From Treponema sp. (GTDB lineage Bacteria > Spirochaetota > Spirochaetia > Treponematales > Treponemataceae): DNA of 64,000 bases. Under the pieces are notes generated by a model. The model was not told where the DNA came from and searched no databases. It saw nothing but the letters and a program-made list of their open reading frames with translations. The DNA lies in the NCBI GenBank assembly GCA_016293915.1, contig JAEDCY010000003.1, positions 1-64,000 on the forward strand, written 5' to 3'. This document shows, one piece after another, positions 8,123-15,333 of the stretch (its first letter is position 1; each line of letters starts with the position of its first letter). Made by a program: the position numbers and the translations under genes.

Positions 8123-9631
8123 TTAGGCTTTTACCGGGATTCCACAATCTTTGTGTTCATTTTCCCAATTCTGAGCAAGTCTCAAAATCTTTTTCTCACT
8201 GAACATAGCTCCGGCAAACTGCATACCAATTGGCATACCATCTGCACTTGTACGTCCGGCTGGAACATTGATTGAAGGAATACGGGCAAGGTTTACGAAA
8301 GTTGTATAAAGGTCTGAGAGGTACATCTCAAGCGGATTATCAACTTTAGAACCAAGCTTGAATGCAGCAGTAGGACATGTTGGACACAAAATTATGTCGT
8401 ACTTGTCGAATACAGCTGCAACCTCGCGCTGAATGCGGGCACGAACTGTCATACCCTTTTTATAAGTGTCTCCTGAGAACTGCTCAGAAAGAACATAATT
8501 TCCGATTACGATACGGCGTTTTACTTCAGGGCCAAAACCTTCTGAACGTGTTTCAACATAAAGCTCATCGTAACCCTGACCATTGTCTACACGACGGCCA
8601 TAGCGGATACCATCAAAACGGCTGAGGTTTGAAGCTGCTTCAGAAAGAGCAATTACATAGTAAGCGGCAATTGAAGCATCAAGAATCGGAAGGTCAACTT
8701 CTTCTACTGTGGCTCCCTTATCTGTAAACCATTTACGTGTTTCTTCAAAGCATTTTACAACATCAGGATCTGCACCTTCTGTTTTAAGGAACTGTTTTGG
8801 AATCGCAATTTTAAGAGCTTTGAACTCTGCATCTGTAAGAGCTTCGAGTTTGCTCAAAGTTTTTCCTTCAGGCAAATCTGCAGAAGTGTCATCATACATA
8901 TCTACGCCGCACATAAGGCTGAGAGGTTCAGCAATATCTGCAGGAGTGTGACCGAGAATACCAACCTGATCCAGAGAAGAACCGTATGCAACGATTCCCC
9001 AGCGGCTGAGAACTCCATAAGTTGTCTTAAGACCATAGATTCCACAGTAGCTTGCAGGGAGGCGAACTGAACCACCGGTTTCTGTACCAAGACCAAAGAG
9101 TGCTTGGTTTGCAGCAACAGCGGCAGCAGAACCACCAGAAGAACCACCAGATACAAACTCTCGGTTAATAGGATTACGGGTTGGGCCGTAACATGAGTAT
9201 TCTGTAGAAGAACCCATTGCAAACTCATCCTGATTACAGCGTCCAAGAGGAATTGCACCTGCCTTTTCCAATCGGTCAATTACAGTTGCGTTATAAGGAG
9301 CAACATAGCCTTCGAGGATTTTTGAAGCACAGGTAAGGCGGTGGCCTTTTGAGTTCATGTTATCTTTTAATGCAAATGGAATTCCAAGCAAAGGTTTTTC
9401 TGCAAAAAGCTTATCCAGAGCATCGCCGCCTGCAGTACGTGCTGCGGCAATTTCCTTGTCGGCAGCAGCAGCTACTTCTGCAGCATCATCGTACATTTCG
9501 ATAAAAGCATTGAGAGGAATTGGAGCACTCTTATCTTTGTTGAAAGTATCAATAGCGTCGCGAACAAGCTTTTCGCTGGTAACTTCGCCGGCTTTGAGTG
9601 CGTCGCGTGTTTCTTTGATTGTGTAATACAT
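8123..9631 (-). CDS. gatA: Aspartyl/glutamyl-tRNA amidotransferase subunit A
   Basis: Amidase subunit of GatCAB, which converts Glu-tRNA(Gln) or Asp-tRNA(Asn) to the amidated form using ammonia from glutamine. The 502-residue product has the amidase signature: catalytic Lys in PFALKDNMN near residue 80, GGSSGGSAAAVAA near 150, and the acyl-enzyme Ser in TETGGSVRLPA near 175. The start at 9631 (MYYTIKETRD) follows the gatC stop as TAATATG, with GGGGAGGG in the end of gatC; an upstream GTG is less likely. gatB is not in the window. Because asnS is present at 24.5 kb, the complex most likely serves Gln-tRNA, though this is inference. Confidence 0.96.
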   Translation of the reverse strand: MYYTIKETRDALKAGEVTSEKLVRDAIDTFNKDKSAPIPLNAFIEMYDDAAEVAAAADKEIAAARTAGGDALDKLFAEKPLLGIPFALKDNMNSKGHRLTCASKILEGYVAPYNATVIDRLEKAGAIPLGRCNQDEFAMGSSTEYSCYGPTRNPINREFVSGGSSGGSAAAVAANQALFGLGTETGGSVRLPASYCGIYGLKTTYGVLSRWGIVAYGSSLDQVGILGHTPADIAEPLSLMCGVDMYDDTSADLPEGKTLSKLEALTDAEFKALKIAIPKQFLKTEGADPDVVKCFEETRKWFTDKGATVEEVDLPILDASIAAYYVIALSEAASNLSRFDGIRYGRRVDNGQGYDELYVETRSEGFGPEVKRRIVIGNYVLSEQFSGDTYKKGMTVRARIQREVAAVFDKYDIILCPTCPTAAFKLGSKVDNPLEMYLSDLYTTFVNLARIPSINVPAGRTSADGMPIGMQFAGAMFSEKKILRLAQNWENEHKDCGIPVKA

Positions 9632-9632
9632 A

Positions 9633-9944
9633 TTAAGCACCCTCCCCGAGTACCTTTGGTACCTGGAAATAGCCGTCCATAAAGTTTTCTGAAACTTTCT
9701 TTACGTCGCTGATTTCAAGTCCATCTACTACTGTATCACCACGAAGCTTATCGGCCTCGGTACGTGGATATGCGTCATACGGATTTTCACTATCATCATA
9801 CTTAGAAAGAATATCAAAATATCCAACAATGTCGTCTACCTGTTTTTTCAATGTCTCCATATTTGTACTTTCTGGAGACAAACGAGACAAATAAAGTAAG
9901 TTTGTAAGAGTCTCTTCATCAATTTCTTTATGCTGTGTTGCCAT
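9633..9944 (-). CDS. gatC: Aspartyl/glutamyl-tRNA amidotransferase subunit C
   Basis: A 103-residue GatC, the small clamp subunit that stabilises GatA-GatB. The N terminus (IDEETLTNLLYLSRLSPES) and the C-terminal VSENFMDGYFQVPKVL are typical of the family (the latter matches the usual 'R-D-x-V-...-F-x-VPKVL'). It is the first gene of a gatC-gatA operon. No Shine-Dalgarno is visible and a TATAAT box lies 7 nt from the ATG, suggesting a leaderless transcript. Its promoter lies in the left arm of a large palindrome. Confidence 0.93.
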   Translation of the reverse strand: MATQHKEIDEETLTNLLYLSRLSPESTNMETLKKQVDDIVGYFDILSKYDDSENPYDAYPRTEADKLRGDTVVDGLEISDVKKVSENFMDGYFQVPKVLGEGA

Positions 9945-9951
9945 AATAAAT

Positions 9952-9980
9952 ATTATAGTAGAAATTGCAGTTTTAGTGAA
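9952..9980 (-). promoter_or_regulatory. gatC promoter (leaderless)
   Basis: On the minus strand, TATAAT occupies 9957-9952 with a weak -35 (TTCACT, 9980-9975) 17 bases away. The predicted start coincides with the gatC ATG at 9944. The same 18-bp block (ATTTCTACTATAATATTT) is mirrored at 10268-10285 in front of the next gene. Confidence 0.6.
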
Positions 9981-10254
9981 TATGTATGATTTTTCGTTTC
10001 CTTTACAAAGAGGACAAAGGTATTATAAAGAAAGCTGGTTAACACTTTGGCTCCCGGTCACGGCTGCGTGGTACAAAACCGCGCAATAATGCGCTACACG
10101 CTTTTTGTGGTATAGAAACTATTGAACCTGCCGCTCTCGCGGCAGCCACAAAAAGAGTGTTTTTGCACCACGCCCCGCTCCCTCGCGCCAACTTTCTGCA
10201 ATTCCTTTATAATATCTTTGTCCTCTTTGTAAAAACATCGAATACATTTTTACC

Positions 10255-10281
10255 TTGCCGTAAAAGTATTTCTACTATAAT
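10255..10281 (+). promoter_or_regulatory. Promoter of the YgjV-like gene (leaderless, mirror of gatC promoter)
   Basis: TATAAT at 10276-10281, 8 nt before the ATG, with a weak -35-like TTGCCG at 10255-10260. No Shine-Dalgarno is seen. Confidence 0.55.
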
Positions 10282-10289
10282 ATTTCTTT

Positions 10290-10901
10290 ATGCGTTTAGA
10301 TTTACTCTTAGAACTTATCGGATATCTTGGCTCACTGCTGGTTATTGTTTCTATGCTGATGACTTCGGTAGTGAAGCTCCGTGTTATTAATACAATCGGA
10401 AGTGTAATCTTTTGTGCCTATGCACTGGCAATTCATTCTTATCCTACTGCCGCCATGCAGGTTTGCCTTATCATCATCAATATCGTTAATCTTCATAAAC
10501 TGAATAATACAAAAAAAGAATATGCAGCCGTGGAACTTAATTTTAATGACGGGTTTCTGTCTCATTTTCTTTTTTCAAACAGTAGTGATATCAAAAAATT
10601 CTTTCCTGATTTTTCCGCTCCATCACAAAATGACAGAATATTCCTGATTACCTGCGAAGAAATTCCTGCAGGTGTTTTTATTGCTGATAATGACGGGAAA
10701 GACAATTTAAACGTAAAACTTGATTATACTACACCAGCTTACCGCGACTGTTCTGCCGGAAAGTTTATGTTTACACATCTTAAGCATCTTGGAATCAAAA
10801 AAGTTATAGCAGAAACAAAAATCCCCGCCCATGAAAAATACCTTAATAAAGTCGGCTTTTCACAAGACGGGGATTCAGGTGGCTTTGTAAAGAATCTATA
10901 G
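10290..10901 (+). CDS. YgjV-family membrane protein with GNAT-like C-terminal region
   Basis: A 203-residue protein in two parts. Residues 1-75 form three hydrophobic helices (LLELIGYLGSLLVIVSMLMT, VINTIGSVIFCAYALAI, and a third ending at LHKLN) that match the YgjV inner-membrane family. Residues 80-203 are soluble; the segment PAYRDCSAGKFMF...LGIKKVIAETKIPAHEKYLNKVGF resembles an acetyltransferase fold (core strand, then Y-x-x-GF ending). The reaction is unknown. It reads away from gatC across the mirrored palindrome and overlaps the convergent flavin reductase-like gene by 6 bases at the 3' ends. Confidence 0.75.
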   Translation: MRLDLLLELIGYLGSLLVIVSMLMTSVVKLRVINTIGSVIFCAYALAIHSYPTAAMQVCLIIINIVNLHKLNNTKKEYAAVELNFNDGFLSHFLFSNSSDIKKFFPDFSAPSQNDRIFLITCEEIPAGVFIADNDGKDNLNVKLDYTTPAYRDCSAGKFMFTHLKHLGIKKVIAETKIPAHEKYLNKVGFSQDGDSGGFVKNL

Positions 10902-11447
10902 AGTCTTAGTTACAAATGCCTTACCGGCAACTTCTCCAAGAGTAATATAGGTATGATTTACAGGATCATAAGTAATTGGGCGAAGCTTTGCAGGGTCGAT
11001 TTTTCCATCTGTAAGAATACTGTCGTCTGCATTTACATTGATGATATTTGCGGTCATGCAACCTGTTATTGGCTCATAAGTAAGCATCTCGCATTCGAGG
11101 CACATTGGAAGTTCGTTGATTACCGGAGCATCTACAAACTCTGATTTTGTTGCGGTAAAGCCGGCTTTGGCAAATTTATCCGGAACATTGTTTGCAGAAA
11201 CGCAGCCTACATAATCACATTCTTTTACATGAGCAGCATCTGCCATGCTCACGGTAAAGGCTTTTTTCTTCAAAAGATTTTTTGCAGTTTTGTGGCTTGG
11301 GTCAATGCAAATTGCAATCTGATTTGTATCGTGTATTCCACCCCAGGCAGCATTCATTGCATCTGGATTTCCATTCTCATCATAAGTTGCAATAATTAAT
11401 ACCGGCATAGGGTACATAAAAGTCTGTTTTCCAAAGTTTGTTCTCAT
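10896..11447 (-). CDS. Flavin reductase-like (flavoredoxin family) FMN-binding protein
   Basis: A 183-residue split-barrel protein. The N terminus (YPMPVLIIATYDENGNPDAMN) and AWGGIHDTNQIAICIDPSHKTAKNL match the flavin_reduct/flavoredoxin fold that binds FMN. KKAFTVSMADAAHVKECDYVG continues the domain; the C terminus is the usual ITYDPVNHTYITLGEVAGKAF. Such proteins reduce FMN or carry electrons and act in the cytoplasm; the physiological substrate cannot be read from sequence. AGGAGGA lies a few bases upstream of the ATG. Upstream (11448-11590) a hairpin (ACTGCTA/TAGCAGT) spans the short gap to the divergent esterase. Confidence 0.85.
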   Translation of the reverse strand: MRTNFGKQTFMYPMPVLIIATYDENGNPDAMNAAWGGIHDTNQIAICIDPSHKTAKNLLKKKAFTVSMADAAHVKECDYVGCVSANNVPDKFAKAGFTATKSEFVDAPVINELPMCLECEMLTYEPITGCMTANIINVNADDSILTDGKIDPAKLRPITYDPVNHTYITLGEVAGKAFVTKTL

Positions 11448-11590
11448 AGCAGTTTTATCCTCCTGATAAAAAACTGCTAAACGGGCATGTAAAGGCTTTA
11501 AGCGAAGCGTGTCTTGACATGAACGTATAGCAGTGTGTTAAATTTTTAATTATTATACTATAATTTCCATATAATTACATGAGGTAAAAA

Positions 11591-13303
11591 ATGGAAGTTT
11601 CAAAAAACTTTTCGCTGGCAGCAGTTTTTTCAGACCACATGGTTTTGCAGAGAAATAAATGGACTGCAATATTTGGTCAGGCTGAAGACGGAGCCCTTAT
11701 AGAGGCTTCTCTTTTTGATGGCAAGGATTCTTTGCTTTGCAGAAACTCCTGTATTGCCTCAAATGGTCGCTGGCTTTTACAACTTGAAGCTCAAAGTGCA
11801 CAGACTGGCTGCAAGCTTGTAATTAACTGCGGAAGCGAAAGTAAAAGTTTTTGTGATATTGCAATTGGCGAAGTCTGGCTTGCTGGCGGTCAGAGCAATA
11901 TGGAGTTTGAACTCCAGAACTGCAAGGAAGGGCCTGCTGAACTTTCTGATGATGAAGCCGGAAAGAATGTTCGCTTTTACTACACAAATAAGATTGGCTG
12001 GATGGATGATAAGTTTTTCGAAGCAGAACGCAAGACAGCCTGGCAGACCTGGGAAAATCCTGCACGCGGCGCCTGGTCTGCAGTGGGGTATTTTTTTGCA
12101 AAAAAGCTTGCTGCTGATCTGGACTGCGTAGTTGGTGTAATTGGCTGTAACTGGGGAGGAACTTCGGCAAGTGCCTGGATGCGACGCGAATATCTTGAAG
12201 AAGACCGAGATCTGAACACTTACCTCTCTGATTACGCAGAAGCTACCCGCGGTAAATCAATCGAACAACAGTGTAAAGAATTTGATAATTATGAAATAGA
12301 AAATGCTGCCTGGCAGGAAAAGTTTTCAAAACTTTGGGAAAAGCAGCCGGGCATCACATGGGCAGAGGCAGAAAAAATTCTGGGAAAGAATCCCTGGCCG
12401 GGTCCTGCTTCCTGCAAAAATCCGTATCGCCCGTGCGGACTTTATGATTGTATGATTGCACGAATTTTGCCTTACACTCTCAAAGGCGTGCTCTGGTATC
12501 AGGGAGAAAGTGATGACCATAAGCCCGTCTTTTATTACAAGCTTTTCCGTTCACTCATCGATAACTGGCGCACAGACTGGAAGGATGAAAATCTGCCTTT
12601 TGTTTTTGTTCAGCTGCCTGTTCACCGTTACGAAGCAGATCCTGATTTCCGTCACTGGTGTATTGTGCGTGAAGGTCAGGCAAAGGTTGCAGCGACAGTT
12701 CGTAATGCATGGCTGACAAGTGCTTTTGATTTAGGCCAGTACAGCGATATTCATCCGGTAGCTAAAAAAGTTCTTGCAGAAAGAATGGAAGCAAATGCTC
12801 TTGCGAATGTGTACCAGTTGATTCCCTCTGTTGACGCCGCTGCCCCTCAGATTGAAGGATGTTATCCAAATAACAGTCAGGATGAAAATGGTCCTGAAAA
12901 ACTCGTTCTAACTTTTGCAAATGCTCCACTCGGCTTTGAAGTTCGTAAAGATGAAACCAGATTTGAAGAATATAAAAAGATGGAAGCAAATCAGGGGAAT
13001 ACTGTAAGTTCTGAATTTTCAGGTTTTGAAATAGCAGAAAGCGACGGTATCTGGCATCCGGCAAAGTTTGCTCTTGGCGGCACAGACGGAAAATTGAATA
13101 CAATAATTTTATGCAGCGATAAAGTTAGCCGGCCGGTAGCTGCCCGCTATGGCTGGTACAACTATGGGCCTGTTACGATTTATGGCAAGAACGGACTTCC
13201 TCTGTGTCCATTCAGAATTACGGCAGCAGGAAAAGTTTGCGGTGAGGCTGGTAAATCAGATGACACCGGTCACGCAAAAATCCAGCAGATAATGACGGTA
13301 TGA
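11591..13303 (+). CDS. Sialate O-acetylesterase-like SGNH hydrolase
   Basis: A 570-residue carbohydrate esterase of the SASA type that removes acetyl groups from sialic acid or other sugars. The N-terminal FSDHMVLQRNKW is the family hallmark. Block I GGQSNMEFEL near residue 97 holds the catalytic Ser; block III GCNWGGTSASAWM near 185; WYQGESD near 303; and the C-terminal SDIHPVAKKVLAERM supplies the Asp-x-x-His-like pair. No signal peptide is evident, unlike many relatives, so it may be cytoplasmic. GAGGTAAAAA precedes the ATG. Its stop overlaps the next start (ATGA), so the two are probably co-translated. The substrate is inferred only from the family. Confidence 0.88.
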   Translation: MEVSKNFSLAAVFSDHMVLQRNKWTAIFGQAEDGALIEASLFDGKDSLLCRNSCIASNGRWLLQLEAQSAQTGCKLVINCGSESKSFCDIAIGEVWLAGGQSNMEFELQNCKEGPAELSDDEAGKNVRFYYTNKIGWMDDKFFEAERKTAWQTWENPARGAWSAVGYFFAKKLAADLDCVVGVIGCNWGGTSASAWMRREYLEEDRDLNTYLSDYAEATRGKSIEQQCKEFDNYEIENAAWQEKFSKLWEKQPGITWAEAEKILGKNPWPGPASCKNPYRPCGLYDCMIARILPYTLKGVLWYQGESDDHKPVFYYKLFRSLIDNWRTDWKDENLPFVFVQLPVHRYEADPDFRHWCIVREGQAKVAATVRNAWLTSAFDLGQYSDIHPVAKKVLAERMEANALANVYQLIPSVDAAAPQIEGCYPNNSQDENGPEKLVLTFANAPLGFEVRKDETRFEEYKKMEANQGNTVSSEFSGFEIAESDGIWHPAKFALGGTDGKLNTIILCSDKVSRPVAARYGWYNYGPVTIYGKNGLPLCPFRITAAGKVCGEAGKSDDTGHAKIQQIMTV

Positions 13304-14031
13304 GAAAAGAAGAAGCTTCTGTTATGCTGAAACAAAAAAATGTCATGCTGAAACAAAAAACTGTCATGCTGAACTTGTTTCAGCATCTAAAAAAAAGATC
13401 CCGTACCAAGTTCGGGATGACAGTCTATAAGCTTGAGATGACAGTTCTTTTAACATTTTTCTTATCCTATACATTGGCCGCCCAGCCGGTACCCGGCTCA
13501 TACTACGACTTTGTCGACGCCACAAAAGACCTGCCGGCTGGTCACGACAAAACCTCGCTGATTATCTACCGGCCGGACAACGTCGGAGTTCTCAATGACA
13601 TCCGCTGCTTTCTGCGCATCCAGGACGAAGCCGGCCAGGACATCACTTACGACACAAGCTACATCACAGCCACTTACGAATGGATGAGCACACCGGACAT
13701 CATCCGTAATTATAAGCACACCTACTTTCTCAGCGGCGGCATGGCCATGCACCTCAAGCTCAAAAAGGGCCGCTACAAAATCTCTCTCTACACTCCCGTG
13801 AACCAGCAGAACAATTTTGTTTACCCGGAGTCCGGAGAAGAAGCCAGAACCGCCCTGCAATCCGGGGTAGTAGAATACTCGCAGCCTCAGGCTTTCCAAT
13901 GGGAATCAAATGTTTTCGAATACAACACAGAGAATCCAACAAAGGTAATTTTTGTTACCCCTACCCGCAACGACAACGGCTTTTACAATGGCGGCTGGGT
14001 GATAGATTATAAGGACGGAAGAAAGCCGTAA
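13300..14031 (+). CDS. Small secreted protein of unknown function with repeat-derived N terminus
   Basis: The 243-residue frame starts at an ATGA overlap with the esterase, but residues 7-41 translate palindromic repeats (NLFQHL and TKFGMT are typical of these). A good signal peptide begins at 13417 or 13438 (MTVLLTFFLSYTLAAQ, cleavage expected after AQ). Either the true start is one of those and the upstream part is untranslated repeat, or coupling from the esterase uses 13300. The mature part (about 185 residues) begins with PVPGSYYDFVDATKDLPAGH and contains several Tyr/Thr-rich beta-like segments (GRYKISLYTPVNQQ). No family was recognised. The composition of the mature part is noticeably GC-richer than its neighbours. 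Confidence 0.65.
   Translation: MRKEEASVMLKQKNVMLKQKTVMLNLFQHLKKRSRTKFGMTVYKLEMTVLLTFFLSYTLAAQPVPGSYYDFVDATKDLPAGHDKTSLIIYRPDNVGVLNDIRCFLRIQDEAGQDITYDTSYITATYEWMSTPDIIRNYKHTYFLSGGMAMHLKLKKGRYKISLYTPVNQQNNFVYPESGEEARTALQSGVVEYSQPQAFQWESNVFEYNTENPTKVIFVTPTRNDNGFYNGGWVIDYKDGRKP
13320..13423. repeat. Cluster of GTCATGCTGAAC palindromes at the 5' end of the secreted-protein gene
   Basis: Two half-copies (TGTTATGCTGAAACA, TGTCATGCTGAAACA) precede a full palindrome at 13363-13388 and a third, GATCCCGTACCAAGTTCGGG then ATGACAG, at 13398-13423. All are open in the reading frame of the downstream gene. Confidence 0.85.
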
Positions 14032-14070
14032 ACACAAAAGAGCCGCGGCTGGATCTCCTTTACAAAGATA

Positions 14071-14095
14071 TTGACAAATAATTCTGGTATGTTAT
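14071..14095 (+). promoter_or_regulatory. Promoter of candidate small RNA
   Basis: TTGACA at 14071-14076 and an AT-rich -10 region (ATAGCT/TAGCTA) 17-18 bases on. It lies 40 bases after the preceding stop and reads into a hairpin-rich stretch without a start codon. A palindrome AGCCGCGGCT at 14041-14050 may end the upstream transcript. Confidence 0.6.
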
Positions 14096-14101
14096 AGCTA
14101 T

Positions 14102-14213
14102 AAAAGAAAGGCACCACGCGACAAGCGTCTTGCCTCCCAGTTAGGTGCCTAGTAAACTAGGCTTGTGCCCATCCTGTGGCTGCAAACACGACAGGGTGGG
14201 CTATTTTTTTCAC
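14102..14213 (+). ncRNA. Candidate small RNA with terminator, opposite a 35-codon ORF
   Basis: About 110 nt between a TTGACA promoter and a T7 run. Hairpins: AGGCACC (14110) with GGTGCCT (14144); GCCTAG/CTAGGC around 14148-14163; and a terminator stem GCCCATCCTGT/ACAGGGTGGGC at 14167-14201 followed by TATTTTTTT. A transcript of the opposite 35-codon ORF running leftward would be antisense to it, with AGGCACC/GGTGCCT then TTCTTTT as its own terminator. This convergent, overlapping design resembles type I toxin-antitoxin loci such as par/Fst, but the peptide is not a typical hydrophobic toxin. Confidence 0.55.
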
Positions 14214-14218
14214 TTCTT

Positions 14219-14326
14219 TTATTTTGAGGCTATTACATCGGCGAGATCGAAGATTGCCTGTTTTTGTATTGAGGTAAAGTTATTTAACTTTGTGATTATT
14301 ACTTTTTCATTTTTCTCCTGCGACAT
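14219..14326 (-). CDS. 35-residue small protein, unknown function
   Basis: Begins MSQEKNEKVIITKLNNF and ends LADVIASK. GGGGAAG lies about 8 bases upstream of the ATG. The peptide is charged and amphipathic, with a helix-like IQKQAIFDLADVI segment, and has no membrane span. It faces the candidate small RNA and shares the terminator region with it. It could be the coding partner of an antisense-regulated pair, a remnant of a longer gene, or spurious. Confidence 0.4.
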   Translation of the reverse strand: MSQEKNEKVIITKLNNFTSIQKQAIFDLADVIASK

Positions 14327-14394
14327 TAAGAGTCTTCCCCACAATGAGTTACCCCGCAATTCAGTTTGTCAGACCTGTCGTTTTTGAAAAGTTG

Positions 14395-15333
14395 TTATTG
14401 AGTTATTTTCCACTCTTTACCAATTTTAGCTAACTTTTTTTCTTCAACTAAGGATTTTATTATTTTATCAATAAAACTTTTTGGATAATGCAATTTATCA
14501 AAAATATCTCTCATTGAAACCTTAGAATTGTCTTTTATCAAAGAAATAATCTCTATTTTACATTCTTCTTCTTTTTCTAATTTAAGTCTATCAAGACTTG
14601 AAGAATTAAATTCTATAATTCCATTCCAATTTATAGAACCATCTTTATTGCAAAAGTAATTTGTAAAATCACAGACAAGACGATTAAATGCTTCAGCATA
14701 ACTTTTGTTGAAAGTTTCTACATATTTTTCAGGGAGATTACCCATAAAAACTATTATTTTCTTATAAAAGTCTGGATCTCCTGTGAGCATCGTCCAAAAA
14801 TCTTCGCCTGCTACTTCTTCATACGATTTATTAACTGAGGACGTACTTTTCTTTTGTCCGTAACCATAACCTACGACGGGTTCATACCCCATTTTTCCTT
14901 GAGAAGCAAGTTTCTTTGCCTTATTAAAATTTTCTTCCTGCCTTTTTTTACTGTCAGCATTAAAAACAGAAGTTCCACTTTTTACAGCAATACAAAATAC
15001 CTTATTATTTACTTTATCTCTTATTTCTAAATCAATACCCTCTGTAAGTGATTTTGAACCACCAGATGCTGCAATCGCAATCGGTTCGAAGAAGCAATTT
15101 CCGAAAATTGTTTCTTCGCTTGAACTAACATATGCTTTAAGAACAGACTCTACAATCTCATCAGCCCTTTGCATAGATTTTGAGCGATAGAGGTATGGAT
15201 TTTTTGATTTCATTATATCTCGTATTTGAAGTTTATTTAAATTAGCAAGTAAAGCGTTATAAAAATCTGATAAAGCCTTTTCTATTGCATTTTTTACTTC
15301 TTTTTCGTCATATTTATTATTAATTATCGTCAT
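14395..15333 (-). CDS. Type II restriction endonuclease (PmeII-like family)
   Basis: A 312-residue endonuclease candidate. The N-terminal KNPYLYRSKSMQRADEIV and SSSEETIFGNCFFEPIAI match the PmeII-type family as I recall it. A PD-(D/E)xK core is visible: EGIDLEIRDK near residue 118, then CIAVKSGTS near 133, with the Asp, Glu and Lys in correct order. The C terminus (residues 255-312, MRDIFDKLHYPKSFIDKIIKSL) looks like a winged helix. It overlaps the methyltransferase by 14 bases, downstream in the same direction, the usual order that lets methylation come first. The recognition site cannot be deduced. AT-rich composition suggests horizontal acquisition. Confidence 0.8.
   Translation of the reverse strand: MTIINNKYDEKEVKNAIEKALSDFYNALLANLNKLQIRDIMKSKNPYLYRSKSMQRADEIVESVLKAYVSSSEETIFGNCFFEPIAIAASGGSKSLTEGIDLEIRDKVNNKVFCIAVKSGTSVFNADSKKRQEENFNKAKKLASQGKMGYEPVVGYGYGQKKSTSSVNKSYEEVAGEDFWTMLTGDPDFYKKIIVFMGNLPEKYVETFNKSYAEAFNRLVCDFTNYFCNKDGSINWNGIIEFNSSSLDRLKLEKEEECKIEIISLIKDNSKVSMRDIFDKLHYPKSFIDKIIKSLVEEKKLAKIGKEWKITQ

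Larger units (their letters stand above)
9948..10285. repeat. 338-bp mirrored palindrome enclosing a 135-bp multi-hairpin core (copy 1)
   Basis: Centred at about 10117. Outer arms: 18 bp perfect (9948-9965 with 10268-10285). Inner arms: 29 bp with one mismatch (10002-10030 with 10205-10233). Core 10056-10190 is present again, inverted, at 55307-55441 with few changes and identical length. The core folds into nested hairpins: 10067-10078 with 10161-10172; GCGCA/TGCGC at 10081-10094; 10097-10110 with 10146-10159; 10112-10122; and CTGCCGC/GCGGCAG at 10128-10145. It has no plausible coding capacity. It could be a mobile palindrome or a structured RNA; neither is proven. Confidence 0.85.

Noticed and set aside
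10157..10390. 77-residue ORF across the right palindrome arm
   Set aside because: It overlaps the repeat and the YgjV-like gene in another frame and has no ribosome site.
14145..14387. 80-residue ORF on the plus strand over the small RNA
   Set aside because: It runs through the terminator hairpin and T run, has no ribosome site, and its Cys-rich text is an artefact of the hairpins.
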